Shown here one piece after another: positions 1-7,924 of a stretch of 64,000 nt of DNA. The position numbers and the translations under genes were made by a program. This DNA comes from Cryomorphaceae bacterium 1068 (GTDB lineage Bacteria > Bacteroidota > Bacteroidia > Flavobacteriales_D > Cryomorphaceae): the NCBI GenBank assembly GCA_027214385.1, contig JAPVXR010000006.1, forward strand, positions 124,001 through 188,000, written 5' to 3'. The notes under the pieces were generated by a model. That model made no database searches. It was not told where the DNA came from and was given only the letters and a program-made list of their open reading frames with translations. How positions within the stretch are numbered: the first letter of the stretch is position 1; each line of letters begins with the position of its first letter.

Positions 1-436
1 TTCCCATATTCTTTTTCATGACGTTTGGTTTTTAAATTCAATTCAAAGCTAAAGGAGTCCCTTTTGCTATGCAGTAACAATTGTTACCACTCGAAAAATT
101 AATGGCTAACCAGCCCTCAAGAGCCTGTACCGAGCTCGACGAGGTAGGCGGCAATTATTCAGCTTGGAGTGCCGATGAAAACGGGATGTAAAAGAGTGTA
201 TAGGGGTGGTGAGGTTTGAGCGAGCTGCTATGGTGGGGTTTGGTTGAGCGCAGAATGGTGTTTGAGTTTATCACGAAATGTGAGTTGGATTTTTGAGGGG
301 GGAAGTCTATATTTGGAGGGAACCAAAACTGATTAAGAAGTGAGATTCGAAATAAAGTTCAGGAATGAAATGAGAAAGGGGTGTTTGACGCCACGTCTTT
401 CAAATATCCTCGCGAGTAACTTATCTGCTAGCAGAG
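1..436. other. Gene-free leader before the defence operon
   Basis: No convincing reading frame was seen here. The stretch holds one perfect 14-bp palindrome, GTAACAATTGTTAC at 74-87, which could be an operator, and a G/T-rich segment around 190-310. The promoter of the downstream plus-strand operon should lie in the last 150 bases, but no clear Bacteroidota TTG/TAnnTTTG pair could be picked out. Confidence 0.4.
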
Positions 437-2656
437 TTGAATAATTTATTCACGGACATAGAATTTCCCGATACACTTAAGTATAGCTCCGACTCGGACA
501 ATATCCCATTGGCTTTTTATGAGGAAGCTTTCCCAAAGGCAAAACACATCGATTTACTACTGGGATATTTTAGCACCAACGCGTTTAAAACATTAGCATC
601 CTCATTTGCCGAGTTTATCTACAATGGTGGCACTATGAGAATAGTGACCAACCACTACTTTGCTTTACGCGACAAGGAAGAGCTTTTCGAAAGAGTGGAT
701 CTCGAATTTGAAGATCGAGTAATTCCATTGAACGACATAGAGCACCTTCAGCGCACCTTCAGTAAAATTGACCAGCATTTTTTTGACTGCTTACGGTACC
801 TTCAAAAAAAGAACAGGCTTCAAATCAAACCTGTAAAGTTCAACAACGTTGATTTAGCTCACGCCAAGGAAATGATTCTTTCAGATGGCAAAAACTGGAT
901 ATCAACGGATGGAAGCATAAACTTCACTACCGCTGCCATTTTGAGAAATTCCGAAAGCTTTGAAGTCAATGTATCATGGACGGGAAATACAACTTTCAAT
1001 GCGCGTATTGATGAAGCTAAACAAAAGTTTGAAGACATCTTCAACGGTAAGCATGGGCAATACAGGCATTTAAGTTCCGATGAACTGGAAGTTGTCATTC
1101 AAAAAACAGGTCAGAATAAAGAGTTGGACGAGTTACTTGAGGATTCGATCGAGCTCAATCAGAACTCAAGTTACGGAGCAAAGGTGGCCGCTCTTGTTGA
1201 AAAGAAGAAAAAACGGTTTGACTACTATGTGGCGGATATCAAAGGTTTACCCCGCTTTCCTTTTAAAGATGGCCCCCGAGATTATCAGGCTGAAGCTTAT
1301 GAAGCTTGGAAAAAGAACGGCTACTCCGGTGTCTTTGCTATGGCCACGGGTACTGGAAAGACGATTACTTCGCTGAATTGTTTGTTGGAAGAATATCAAA
1401 AAACGAAAGTATATAGGGCAATTATAACGGTCCCGACAACTGCATTAGTTGAACAGTGGAAACAAGAATGTGCGAAGTTTAACTTCAAAAACGTAATTTC
1501 AGTTAGTTCGAAAGTGAAATGGGATAACAATCTTGCCTTTTTTAACACTGCTTCAAAGCTAATTGAACCCTCATATATTGTAATTGTAACCTATGCGTCA
1601 TTAACACGGCGCAAATTTCAAAGCTTCTTTAAGAAACTTCCAAATGACACTATTCTAATTGCGGATGAAACTCATAATCTCGGGTCAAAAGGAATCTTGA
1701 AAATTCTGCCAAAAATCCATCTTAAGAAACGTATAGGGTTATCCGCCACCCCACACAGGAAGTTTGATGAAACAGGAAATAAGGCCATTGAAGAATTCTT
1801 CAGTGATGAGCCTCCGTACATTTTATCGTATTCTATGGAAGAAGCGCTCAATATTGGATGGCTCTGTAGGTACACATATCATCCGCATATAGTTAGGCTT
1901 ACAGTTCAAGAAATGAAGAAGTACAAGGATTTATCTCTACAGTTACTCAGGATGGGCATGTTTGACAAATCAACAGGTGCTTTCAGAAGTACTCCCGAGA
2001 TTGAGAAAAAACTTTTAGAAAGAAAACGCATCATTCATAAAGCACTAAACAAATTAGATTCATTTAGGTCCATTTTAAAATTTGAGTTCGAAAAGCGAAA
2101 GAACTTGAAGTATACCTTAGTATATGTACCAGAGGGTGTTGAGTCTGATTTTGCCGAAATGGATTTTACAGTTGAAACTGAGGATGAAAAAAGACTGATT
2201 AACGAATATACAAAGGCTGTCAGCAGCACTGATGATTCCGTGATGGTGAAACAATTTACATCCAACTCGACAAATAGAGACGATATCTTGAAGGACTATG
2301 AAAATGGGAGAATCCACGTTTTGACTTCAATGAAATGCCTGGACGAAGGTGTTGATGTACCGCGATCAGAGTTGGCAATTTTTTGCGCAAGTACGGGTAA
2401 TCCAAGACAGTTCATTCAAAGAAGGGGAAGGGTTTTAAGGCTCCACGATGATAAGATACATGCTACCATCCATGATTTAGTAGTCGTTCCCGAAATAAGC
2501 TCTGAAGAAAACACATTTGAAATGGAAAGAGGGTTAGTTCGAAAAGAACTTGAAAGGGTTGTTGATTTTGCACATTTGGCGATGAACAAGACTGAGACAT
2601 ACGAAACGTTTAAGAAAACTCTCGATTACTACAGCTTAAATTTGAACGATATATAA
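437..2656 (+). CDS. PLD-nuclease / SF2 helicase fusion, phosphorothioation-linked restriction module
   Basis: A 739-residue two-part protein. The N-terminal 200 residues look like a phospholipase-D-type nuclease domain, with H142-x-K144 followed by D150 and G159-S160-x-x-N162. A superfamily 2 helicase follows: Walker A ATGTGKT at 303-309, DETH box at 410-413, SATP at 436-439, and motif VI QRRGRVLR at 661-668. PLD-helicases of this type are found in DNA phosphorothioation-dependent and DISARM-like defence loci. The start is a TTG; no in-frame ATG occurs before the PLD core, so TTG is accepted. It is the first gene of a tight four-gene operon convergent with sspBCD, so I infer that it cleaves or unwinds unmodified invading DNA. 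It may correspond to one component of SspFGH, but I cannot assign the letter. Confidence 0.85.
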   Translation: MNNLFTDIEFPDTLKYSSDSDNIPLAFYEEAFPKAKHIDLLLGYFSTNAFKTLASSFAEFIYNGGTMRIVTNHYFALRDKEELFERVDLEFEDRVIPLNDIEHLQRTFSKIDQHFFDCLRYLQKKNRLQIKPVKFNNVDLAHAKEMILSDGKNWISTDGSINFTTAAILRNSESFEVNVSWTGNTTFNARIDEAKQKFEDIFNGKHGQYRHLSSDELEVVIQKTGQNKELDELLEDSIELNQNSSYGAKVAALVEKKKKRFDYYVADIKGLPRFPFKDGPRDYQAEAYEAWKKNGYSGVFAMATGTGKTITSLNCLLEEYQKTKVYRAIITVPTTALVEQWKQECAKFNFKNVISVSSKVKWDNNLAFFNTASKLIEPSYIVIVTYASLTRRKFQSFFKKLPNDTILIADETHNLGSKGILKILPKIHLKKRIGLSATPHRKFDETGNKAIEEFFSDEPPYILSYSMEEALNIGWLCRYTYHPHIVRLTVQEMKKYKDLSLQLLRMGMFDKSTGAFRSTPEIEKKLLERKRIIHKALNKLDSFRSILKFEFEKRKNLKYTLVYVPEGVESDFAEMDFTVETEDEKRLINEYTKAVSSTDDSVMVKQFTSNSTNRDDILKDYENGRIHVLTSMKCLDEGVDVPRSELAIFCASTGNPRQFIQRRGRVLRLHDDKIHATIHDLVVVPEISSEENTFEMERGLVRKELERVVDFAHLAMNKTETYETFKKTLDYYSLNLNDI

Positions 2657-2663
2657 CATTCCT

Positions 2664-2894
2664 ATGGCAAGAAAAGACAATATATTTAAAAGCTTTTTAG
2701 AGCACGAGCTTATTTATACCAAGTATAATCTACAGGACACTGAATTACCAAATACGGTTAGAGAAGCCTTAAACTCTGATACACCAATAGTTAAAGCTAT
2801 TGCTCTAATAGTCGATAGTTTAGAAAAATCTCCATCATCAACGGATAATGAACTAAGAAACATTATTCTTCAGTATTTAAACACCGCGATATGA
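2664..2894 (+). CDS. Small acidic-helical protein of unknown function in the restriction operon
   Basis: A 76-residue protein, predicted mostly helical, with no family that I recognise. It starts 7 nt after the helicase stop and its TGA overlaps the next ATG (ATGA), so it is almost certainly translationally coupled to the DndD-like ATPase. Base composition is strongly A+T-rich, like its neighbours downstream. Conserved placement between a helicase and an SMC-like ATPase suggests an adaptor or a regulator of the complex; that is inference only. Confidence 0.75.
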   Translation: MARKDNIFKSFLEHELIYTKYNLQDTELPNTVREALNSDTPIVKAIALIVDSLEKSPSSTDNELRNIILQYLNTAI

Positions 2895-5062
2895 TAATTA
2901 AAAAGATCCAAATTGAAAACTATCTCTGCTACTACGGTTTAAATTCTTGCCAGTTCGAAGATGGTCTCAATATTGTCTTAGGAGAAAATAATGAAGGAAA
3001 GACTAAATTCTTCGAAGCTATCGATTGGTTGTTCACAGGACAAAACGAAGATTTAGGCACATTGGCATCTGCAAAAAAAATAAAAGAAATATCTCCAGGT
3101 GATGGTTTTAGAGTTAGCGTCTCAATGATTGTTCATCAATTTGACTCCGAATTTAAAATTACACGAAGTTTCGCTGTTCAGAAACAATCCGAAAATAAAA
3201 TTGAAACATCAAACTTGATCTTTGAAGGGGAAGAAACTGATTTTAATACGGGTCAGAGAGAACCCAAAAATGCTCAAATCTTGCTAAATAGAGTCTTCCC
3301 TCATCAAATTCGAAGATATTCAATGTTCAAAGGGGAAACTCAATTAAATATTTTCGAAAATGATGAAGCATTATCAAACCTAATCAATCTCTTTTCTGAG
3401 GCTAGACACTTTGATAAATACACAGAGAAAATAAGCTTTTTAAGAGAGAAAGCCGAAAAGGCTGTAGACACTTCAACGAAACAAAATCAAAAAAATCAAC
3501 GAGAATATCAAAATCTAGAGAGAGATATCCAAATACTTCAAAAAGAGAAAAAAGAGAAGTTGATTTTTCGAGATTCAACGGAAGAGGAGATTTCAAATCT
3601 TGAAAAGAATATATCAGAGGCAGAAAAATACGTTGATAATGCAAAAGATCTTAAAATAATTAATGAAAGGATTCAAAAAACAAAAGAGAAAATATCCTCC
3701 CTTAACTCTATTATTGATGAGAACTTCACCCAATCACTCTTCGACGAAAGTTGGATATTAGTCAATTTTGAACCTTTTCAAAAAGAGTTTAGCAAAAAAA
3801 TCACCACACATAGTCAGGAGAGGAGAAAGCTTCAATCTGAATTTGATAGGCTCAAGGGAATAAAAGAAGGTGAGAAAAAAGCTAAGGAAGAGTTATTGAA
3901 TAATGCTGTTCCTCTCCCCATTGGCGTTCCATCTAAAGATCACATGGAAGAAATGCTTAAAGATAAAGTCTGTAAAGTGTGTAATACACCTGCACCAAAA
4001 GGATCAAAGCCTTATAAATTTATGGCTGAAAGACTCAAAGACTATTTGTCTAGCCAAGATATTACAACAGATAATTCCGAGACCCAAGAGGATCTATTCA
4101 AATACGATTATACGAATAGACTTGACAATTTAAAAATAAGTCATGAAGACAACTTGAAAAACTATAGGTTAATTAAATCAAAAATTGGTGAGCATTTTGA
4201 ATTCAACTATAAACGAAAAAAAGAAATTGAAAAGTATGAAAATCAGCTAAATAAGGAAAAAACAGAAAGAGAAAGAATCCTGGGTAACTCTAAAATAGGT
4301 GATGAAGAAACTCTAATAGGCGTTTTTAAAAACTATACTTCTTGGCAATCTGATTTAAATTCTGCAAAAAAAGATCAGATAGAAATTCAGGGAGCACTCG
4401 CAGACATTTCAGAAAAACTGAATGCTAAAGAAGAAGAGAAAAATAAAATAGATTTAGACTCGGCCAGCTCATTTCTCATAAACACCAGAAATATACTTCG
4501 GGACATAGAGACAATAATAATCGAAACGAAGAATAGAAAGTTCGACGAGTTTATAATTAGTTTAGAAACTAAATCAAATAAGTTTCTCAATAATATTAAC
4601 GTCGAAGCTTTTACTGGTCAGATTAAGTTTACAAAACGAAAGCTTGGTGAGACTAAATTCAAAATAGACGTCTCGCTTATTGAAGAAGGAGGTAGATACT
4701 TTGTACCTGGTACCGCTGTGAGAACCTCCATGAATATTTCAATCCTGCTGGCAATTTCTGAATTGGCGCATGAGGTCAGAGATGAGACATACCCGATGAT
4801 TTTTGATGCTCCAACTTCATCATTTGGTGAAACCAAAACTGGTGACTTTCTAAATTTAATCTACAAAACTACCAACCAGAAAATCATCTTTTTGAAAGAC
4901 TTTATTGGCTCAATCAGAAATCCCGATGGCACTGTTAAAGACCTGTACATAAAGGGAGAGTTTAATTCTATTCAAAGAGAAAAAGCTTTTTGGGTTAAAC
5001 TTGAGCGGCCGTTCAATAAAAAAGACCTATCAACTTTAAACACAGAAATAATTCCGTTATAA
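2891..5062 (+). CDS. DndD-like SMC/Rad50-type ATPase with zinc hook
   Basis: A 723-residue ABC-type ATPase of the DndD/Rad50/RecN class. The N-terminus has a Walker A, GENNEGKT at 31-38. Two long Lys/Glu-rich coiled-coil arms flank a hook with a CxxC pair (C361, C364; CKVCN). The C-terminus carries the Walker B, with hydrophobic residues leading to D639 in FDAPTSS, and an upstream signature-like serine-rich helix near residue 615. Proteins of this class act as DNA-loading or DNA-bridging ATPases in Dnd and related systems. Here it sits in the PLD-helicase operon rather than with the sulfur-insertion genes, so a role in the restriction arm is more likely than in modification. The ATG overlaps the preceding stop by 4 nt. 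Confidence 0.85.
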   Translation: MIIKKIQIENYLCYYGLNSCQFEDGLNIVLGENNEGKTKFFEAIDWLFTGQNEDLGTLASAKKIKEISPGDGFRVSVSMIVHQFDSEFKITRSFAVQKQSENKIETSNLIFEGEETDFNTGQREPKNAQILLNRVFPHQIRRYSMFKGETQLNIFENDEALSNLINLFSEARHFDKYTEKISFLREKAEKAVDTSTKQNQKNQREYQNLERDIQILQKEKKEKLIFRDSTEEEISNLEKNISEAEKYVDNAKDLKIINERIQKTKEKISSLNSIIDENFTQSLFDESWILVNFEPFQKEFSKKITTHSQERRKLQSEFDRLKGIKEGEKKAKEELLNNAVPLPIGVPSKDHMEEMLKDKVCKVCNTPAPKGSKPYKFMAERLKDYLSSQDITTDNSETQEDLFKYDYTNRLDNLKISHEDNLKNYRLIKSKIGEHFEFNYKRKKEIEKYENQLNKEKTERERILGNSKIGDEETLIGVFKNYTSWQSDLNSAKKDQIEIQGALADISEKLNAKEEEKNKIDLDSASSFLINTRNILRDIETIIIETKNRKFDEFIISLETKSNKFLNNINVEAFTGQIKFTKRKLGETKFKIDVSLIEEGGRYFVPGTAVRTSMNISILLAISELAHEVRDETYPMIFDAPTSSFGETKTGDFLNLIYKTTNQKIIFLKDFIGSIRNPDGTVKDLYIKGEFNSIQREKAFWVKLERPFNKKDLSTLNTEIIPL

Positions 5063-5063
5063 A

Positions 5064-5585
5064 ATGAATAATCTATTTGATAAATGGAAAACTAGAATTC
5101 CAAAATATAGCGAGATTCACAAGGAATTATTTAATTCTTTATCTCAAAAAGGTGGAGCTGAAGGTGAAAAGAAAATAAATCTTGGAAAGCACTTTAGCAC
5201 AAACTACGAACTTTACACATATGCCTTTTTCTTAGGTCTATATAACAGCGAATTTGCTCCCATTCCTAAGACAGAAAAGAAAACTGATTTCAGCCATCAT
5301 ATTCAGCACTGGGGCAGCAAAACAACTATTTCAACTCGTAAGGATTTTACGAACCTTCAAGAGAATATGTTTATTGCTGTTATGGCAAAAACAGACATTG
5401 ATTTAATCGCCCTAGAAAAAGGTGAATTGGATGAAGATGATGCAGTAAAGTCTTTAATAGCAACTATGGAGGCTTATACCAATGGTGGCCTCATCTTGAT
5501 CACGGAAAAAATAGAAGATAATCCAAACTATTTTCTTCAATCGACATCATTTTTGGATATGATTTTAGAATCGAAACATGTGTAA
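5064..5585 (+). CDS. Hypothetical protein, last gene of the restriction operon
   Basis: A 173-residue soluble protein starting one base after the DndD-like gene's stop. I do not recognise its family. Visible features: a central aromatic stretch (residues 50-65), a KTDIDLIALEKGE segment, and a C-terminal EAYTNGGL motif. The operon position implies a partner of the helicase/ATPase pair. A diverged duplicate of its C-terminal 75 residues lies immediately downstream (5596-5829), which shows that this gene end has been a site of recombination or gene replacement. Confidence 0.75.
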   Translation: MNNLFDKWKTRIPKYSEIHKELFNSLSQKGGAEGEKKINLGKHFSTNYELYTYAFFLGLYNSEFAPIPKTEKKTDFSHHIQHWGSKTTISTRKDFTNLQENMFIAVMAKTDIDLIALEKGELDEDDAVKSLIATMEAYTNGGLILITEKIEDNPNYFLQSTSFLDMILESKHV

Positions 5586-5595
5586 AACAGTTTGA

Positions 5596-5829
5596 GGGAA
5601 TCTATTATTAATTGACGGATGCAGCCTTATTCTCTTTTCAAAATCGGATATTAACTTTACTGCATTAGAGAAAATTAAAAACGACGACGTCAAAAAAAAA
5701 CTCACCAAACTACGTGGATTATTAGAAGCATATGCAAACGGAGGTTTTGATCTAATTCGATCTAAGAAAGAAGATGATCCAGCTTTCTTTAGTGAGAATG
5801 AGAATTGTTTTTTGGATATGTTGGATTAG
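5596..5829 (+). pseudogene. Decayed 3' end of a paralogue of the preceding gene
   Basis: An open stretch of 78 codons with no start codon of its own, in a different frame from the upstream gene (codons in phase with 5821). Its translation contains SKSDINFTALEK, LLEAYANGGFDLI and FLDMLD, aligning with AKTDIDLIALEK, TMEAYTNGGLILI and FLDMILE of the 173-aa protein. It therefore looks like the surviving C-terminal piece of a divergent homologue, truncated at its 5' side by the present copy. Its stop overlaps the end of the convergent membrane-protein gene by 4 nt. Confidence 0.75.
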
Positions 5830-6425
5830 CCCTTACTCAGACGGGCAATATCGGATTCTAATTCCTTAATTCTATTCTCTAAATGCTCATCAATTTTGCT
5901 CGGAAAAGTATACTTTCCTATTGTATCAATATCTCCGCTAAGTTTACCTTCTGTCGCAAGTCTAAGAAGCCTATAATGCGTTGTAAGTCTTGGCAACAAG
6001 TCATTTCTGATAGATTCGTCATCTATTAGACCCGCATTCCTGTGAATGAACGATTCACATTCCTCTCCGATGCGGATGATCTCATCCAATAGAACCGCTG
6101 TATTTCCCGTAAAGGACTTTCCCTCAAGCAAATATTTCAAGGTTGATGTAAATTCAGAATCCTCCTTCAAACAATTCTTTCTGAACTCTACATAAAGTGC
6201 ATAGCTCTTTTTCCTTAATTGATAGAAGGGAGCATAGAATTCATTCAGCTTTTTTGAGACAGACCTTAACTCTCTTTCGTTTTTCGCCGCTTTTAGCGGC
6301 TTAGAGATTTGCATGTATGCTAATACATAACCTCCAATTCCAATAAGGAATGTAACCAGAGCCGGGAGAAGCCCAACCCAATCAAATGACTCCTCTGGAT
6401 AAGGAGCGCAGCATACCAATACCAT
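5826..6425 (-). CDS. Single-pass membrane protein with long cytoplasmic helical domain, Ssp operon
   Basis: A 199-residue protein with one hydrophobic segment at about residues 17-37 (VGLLPALVTFLIGIGGYVLA), followed by a Lys/Arg-rich region and a predicted all-helical cytoplasmic domain of about 155 residues. No recognised family. Its start lies inside the deoxyribosyltransferase-like gene (44-nt overlap, different frame); no later ATG precedes the membrane segment, so the overlap is probably real. As the last gene of the ssp operon it may anchor or be triggered by the DRHyd protein, analogous to membrane partners in other abortive-infection systems. That function is inference. Confidence 0.7.
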   Translation of the reverse strand: MVLVCCAPYPEESFDWVGLLPALVTFLIGIGGYVLAYMQISKPLKAAKNERELRSVSKKLNEFYAPFYQLRKKSYALYVEFRKNCLKEDSEFTSTLKYLLEGKSFTGNTAVLLDEIIRIGEECESFIHRNAGLIDDESIRNDLLPRLTTHYRLLRLATEGKLSGDIDTIGKYTFPSKIDEHLENRIKELESDIARLSKG

Positions 6426-6777
6426 CTTCTATTTTGTTAAAGTAAATATCTGCAACAGACTGAATGAACTTATAATTTCTTTCAAACGCCTGATCTTTAG
6501 GTGATCTTTCATCAACTAGTATTACAGTTTTTCCAAGAGCTTTAGCGAATCCAACTTCAAGCGAAAGTCCATAACCAGAAGGATTTGATTCTTCCATGTA
6601 CCCGAACAGTATGTCGCAATTCTTTACATAGTGCATATCCCATATTGTGTATTCATCCACTGAATCCAATAGGTGACTGCGAGGATCAAAAAAGGTAAAC
6701 TCACCATTAAATTTCGAGACAACATCGTCTTGCCAACCTGTTGTCATTCCGCCTGCTAGATATACTTTATTCTTCAT
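6382..6777 (-). CDS. Nucleoside 2-deoxyribosyltransferase-like (DRHyd-type) protein in Ssp operon
   Basis: A 131-residue protein with the hallmarks of the nucleoside deoxyribosyltransferase superfamily: an N-terminal strand KVYLAGG (residues 4-10), DPRSH at 31-35, NCDILFG around D55, and the catalytic-glutamate helix GLSLEVGFAKALGK with E74 as the probable nucleophile. Family members cleave N-glycosidic bonds of deoxynucleosides or nucleotides, and DRHyd-type versions are known as effectors in prokaryotic conflict systems. It starts 3 nt after sspD and overlaps the downstream membrane protein gene, so it belongs to the phosphorothioation operon. Whether it is a toxin-like effector or handles modified nucleotides is open. 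Confidence 0.8.
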   Translation of the reverse strand: MKNKVYLAGGMTTGWQDDVVSKFNGEFTFFDPRSHLLDSVDEYTIWDMHYVKNCDILFGYMEESNPSGYGLSLEVGFAKALGKTVILVDERSPKDQAFERNYKFIQSVADIYFNKIEDGIGMLRSLSRGVI

Positions 6778-6780
6778 GAC

Positions 6781-7920
6781 TTAAACAAAACAAGCCACAC
6801 AACTTTCCCCTTCCGTATCATCTAAAATATCGATCAGGTAGTTGGAGTCTTTGGATTTATTTTTATTGCTACGTTTGATGTGATCCATTTTGATTTGTTC
6901 CAATCGTCTTGGCTGGATCAAATCTTCTAAAGATTCATCTTGATTCCACGTGAATCCTTCATCAATTTTCTCGTAGTGCTGCGCCTGTACAAACAGATCG
7001 GGATGTTGCTCGTAAAGCCAAACCCATTCGATCTTTTGCTGAAAGAAACAGAAGAAGCATCCTGAACGGCTTCGTGCATATTCCCCTTTTTCTCCATTTA
7101 CCTCAAACTCCACTTTCTTGTAATATGCAGGAACACCAACCCCTGAATCTTCCAGTAATTGAAAAATATCTGCTCTGTTAAGATTGTCCTCGTTTTCCAG
7201 AAGCGGAAAGTCAGACTCTTTAGCCAGCGGATAGCTTGTAGACTTCAGCCAGTCAAATGTCACACGGTTAAATAAGGCCGTACCTCTATCCAATAAGAGA
7301 TTCTGTTTCTCACCAAATGCACGCTTATTCTGTTGGTGGTTCTTGGCTTCCAGTAAAAGCTCATTTTCTACGAGCTTGACAATTCTGTCTAGCTCCTTCC
7401 CTGAAGTATGGTTAGCGTAGATTTCTTTAACCAAATCCCGATTTCCATTAGCCAAAAGTTTGCGTACTACATCCTCTGACCAAATATTTCTGCGAAATGG
7501 GAATATCGACTGGATATTGTTCTTTTTGGAAATGTAGCCTTCTCGGTCTTCGTCCCCTCGAATTCCTACGTAGGAAACAACCGGATCATTGCCAACAAAT
7601 TTTTCAAAGGGGTCAAGTTTCATTTGCTTGGTGCACCAACGTGCTACGGACGAAGGAAGGTAACCGCGGTAGGCCTTGTAGTAATGGTCAAAAGGATTCT
7701 CATCGGTTTTCTCAGCATCTTCTGATTTCAGATGCGTTACCTTCTTTCCCAGATAGATTTCAAGGTTCTCTATAAGCTGATAGGTCTCATCAAGTTCTTT
7801 TCCCGTATCACAGAAGTAGTAGACCAAATCAAGCTGTGGATATAGCTTATTCAAATATATGGCTAGGGCGGCGCTGTCCTTCCCTCCCGAAATACCTATA
7901 ACATGTTTCAAATTACTCAT
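6781..7920 (-). CDS. sspD: SspD-like ATP pyrophosphatase / PAPS reductase family, DNA phosphorothioation
   Basis: A 379-residue PP-loop ATP pyrophosphatase of the phosphoadenosine phosphosulfate reductase family (DndC/SspD type). The PP-loop SGGKDS is at residues 11-16. Cysteines at C96, C288/C291 (CFFC) and C374/C377 (CVAC) could bind an iron-sulfur cluster or carry sulfur. In SspABCD this enzyme adenylates the DNA backbone or transfers sulfur for single-strand phosphorothioation. The gene lies 4 nt after sspC and 3 nt before the DRHyd gene. The cysteine desulfurase SspA is not in the window; a housekeeping IscS/SufS may serve. Confidence 0.85.
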   Translation of the reverse strand: MSNLKHVIGISGGKDSAALAIYLNKLYPQLDLVYYFCDTGKELDETYQLIENLEIYLGKKVTHLKSEDAEKTDENPFDHYYKAYRGYLPSSVARWCTKQMKLDPFEKFVGNDPVVSYVGIRGDEDREGYISKKNNIQSIFPFRRNIWSEDVVRKLLANGNRDLVKEIYANHTSGKELDRIVKLVENELLLEAKNHQQNKRAFGEKQNLLLDRGTALFNRVTFDWLKSTSYPLAKESDFPLLENEDNLNRADIFQLLEDSGVGVPAYYKKVEFEVNGEKGEYARSRSGCFFCFFQQKIEWVWLYEQHPDLFVQAQHYEKIDEGFTWNQDESLEDLIQPRRLEQIKMDHIKRSNKNKSKDSNYLIDILDDTEGESCVACFV

Positions 7921-7924
7921 CGAT

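Noticed and set aside
5826-7920. SspE-type effector
   Set aside because: No DUF262 or HNH protein is present in the window; the accessory genes are DRHyd-like and membrane-type instead.
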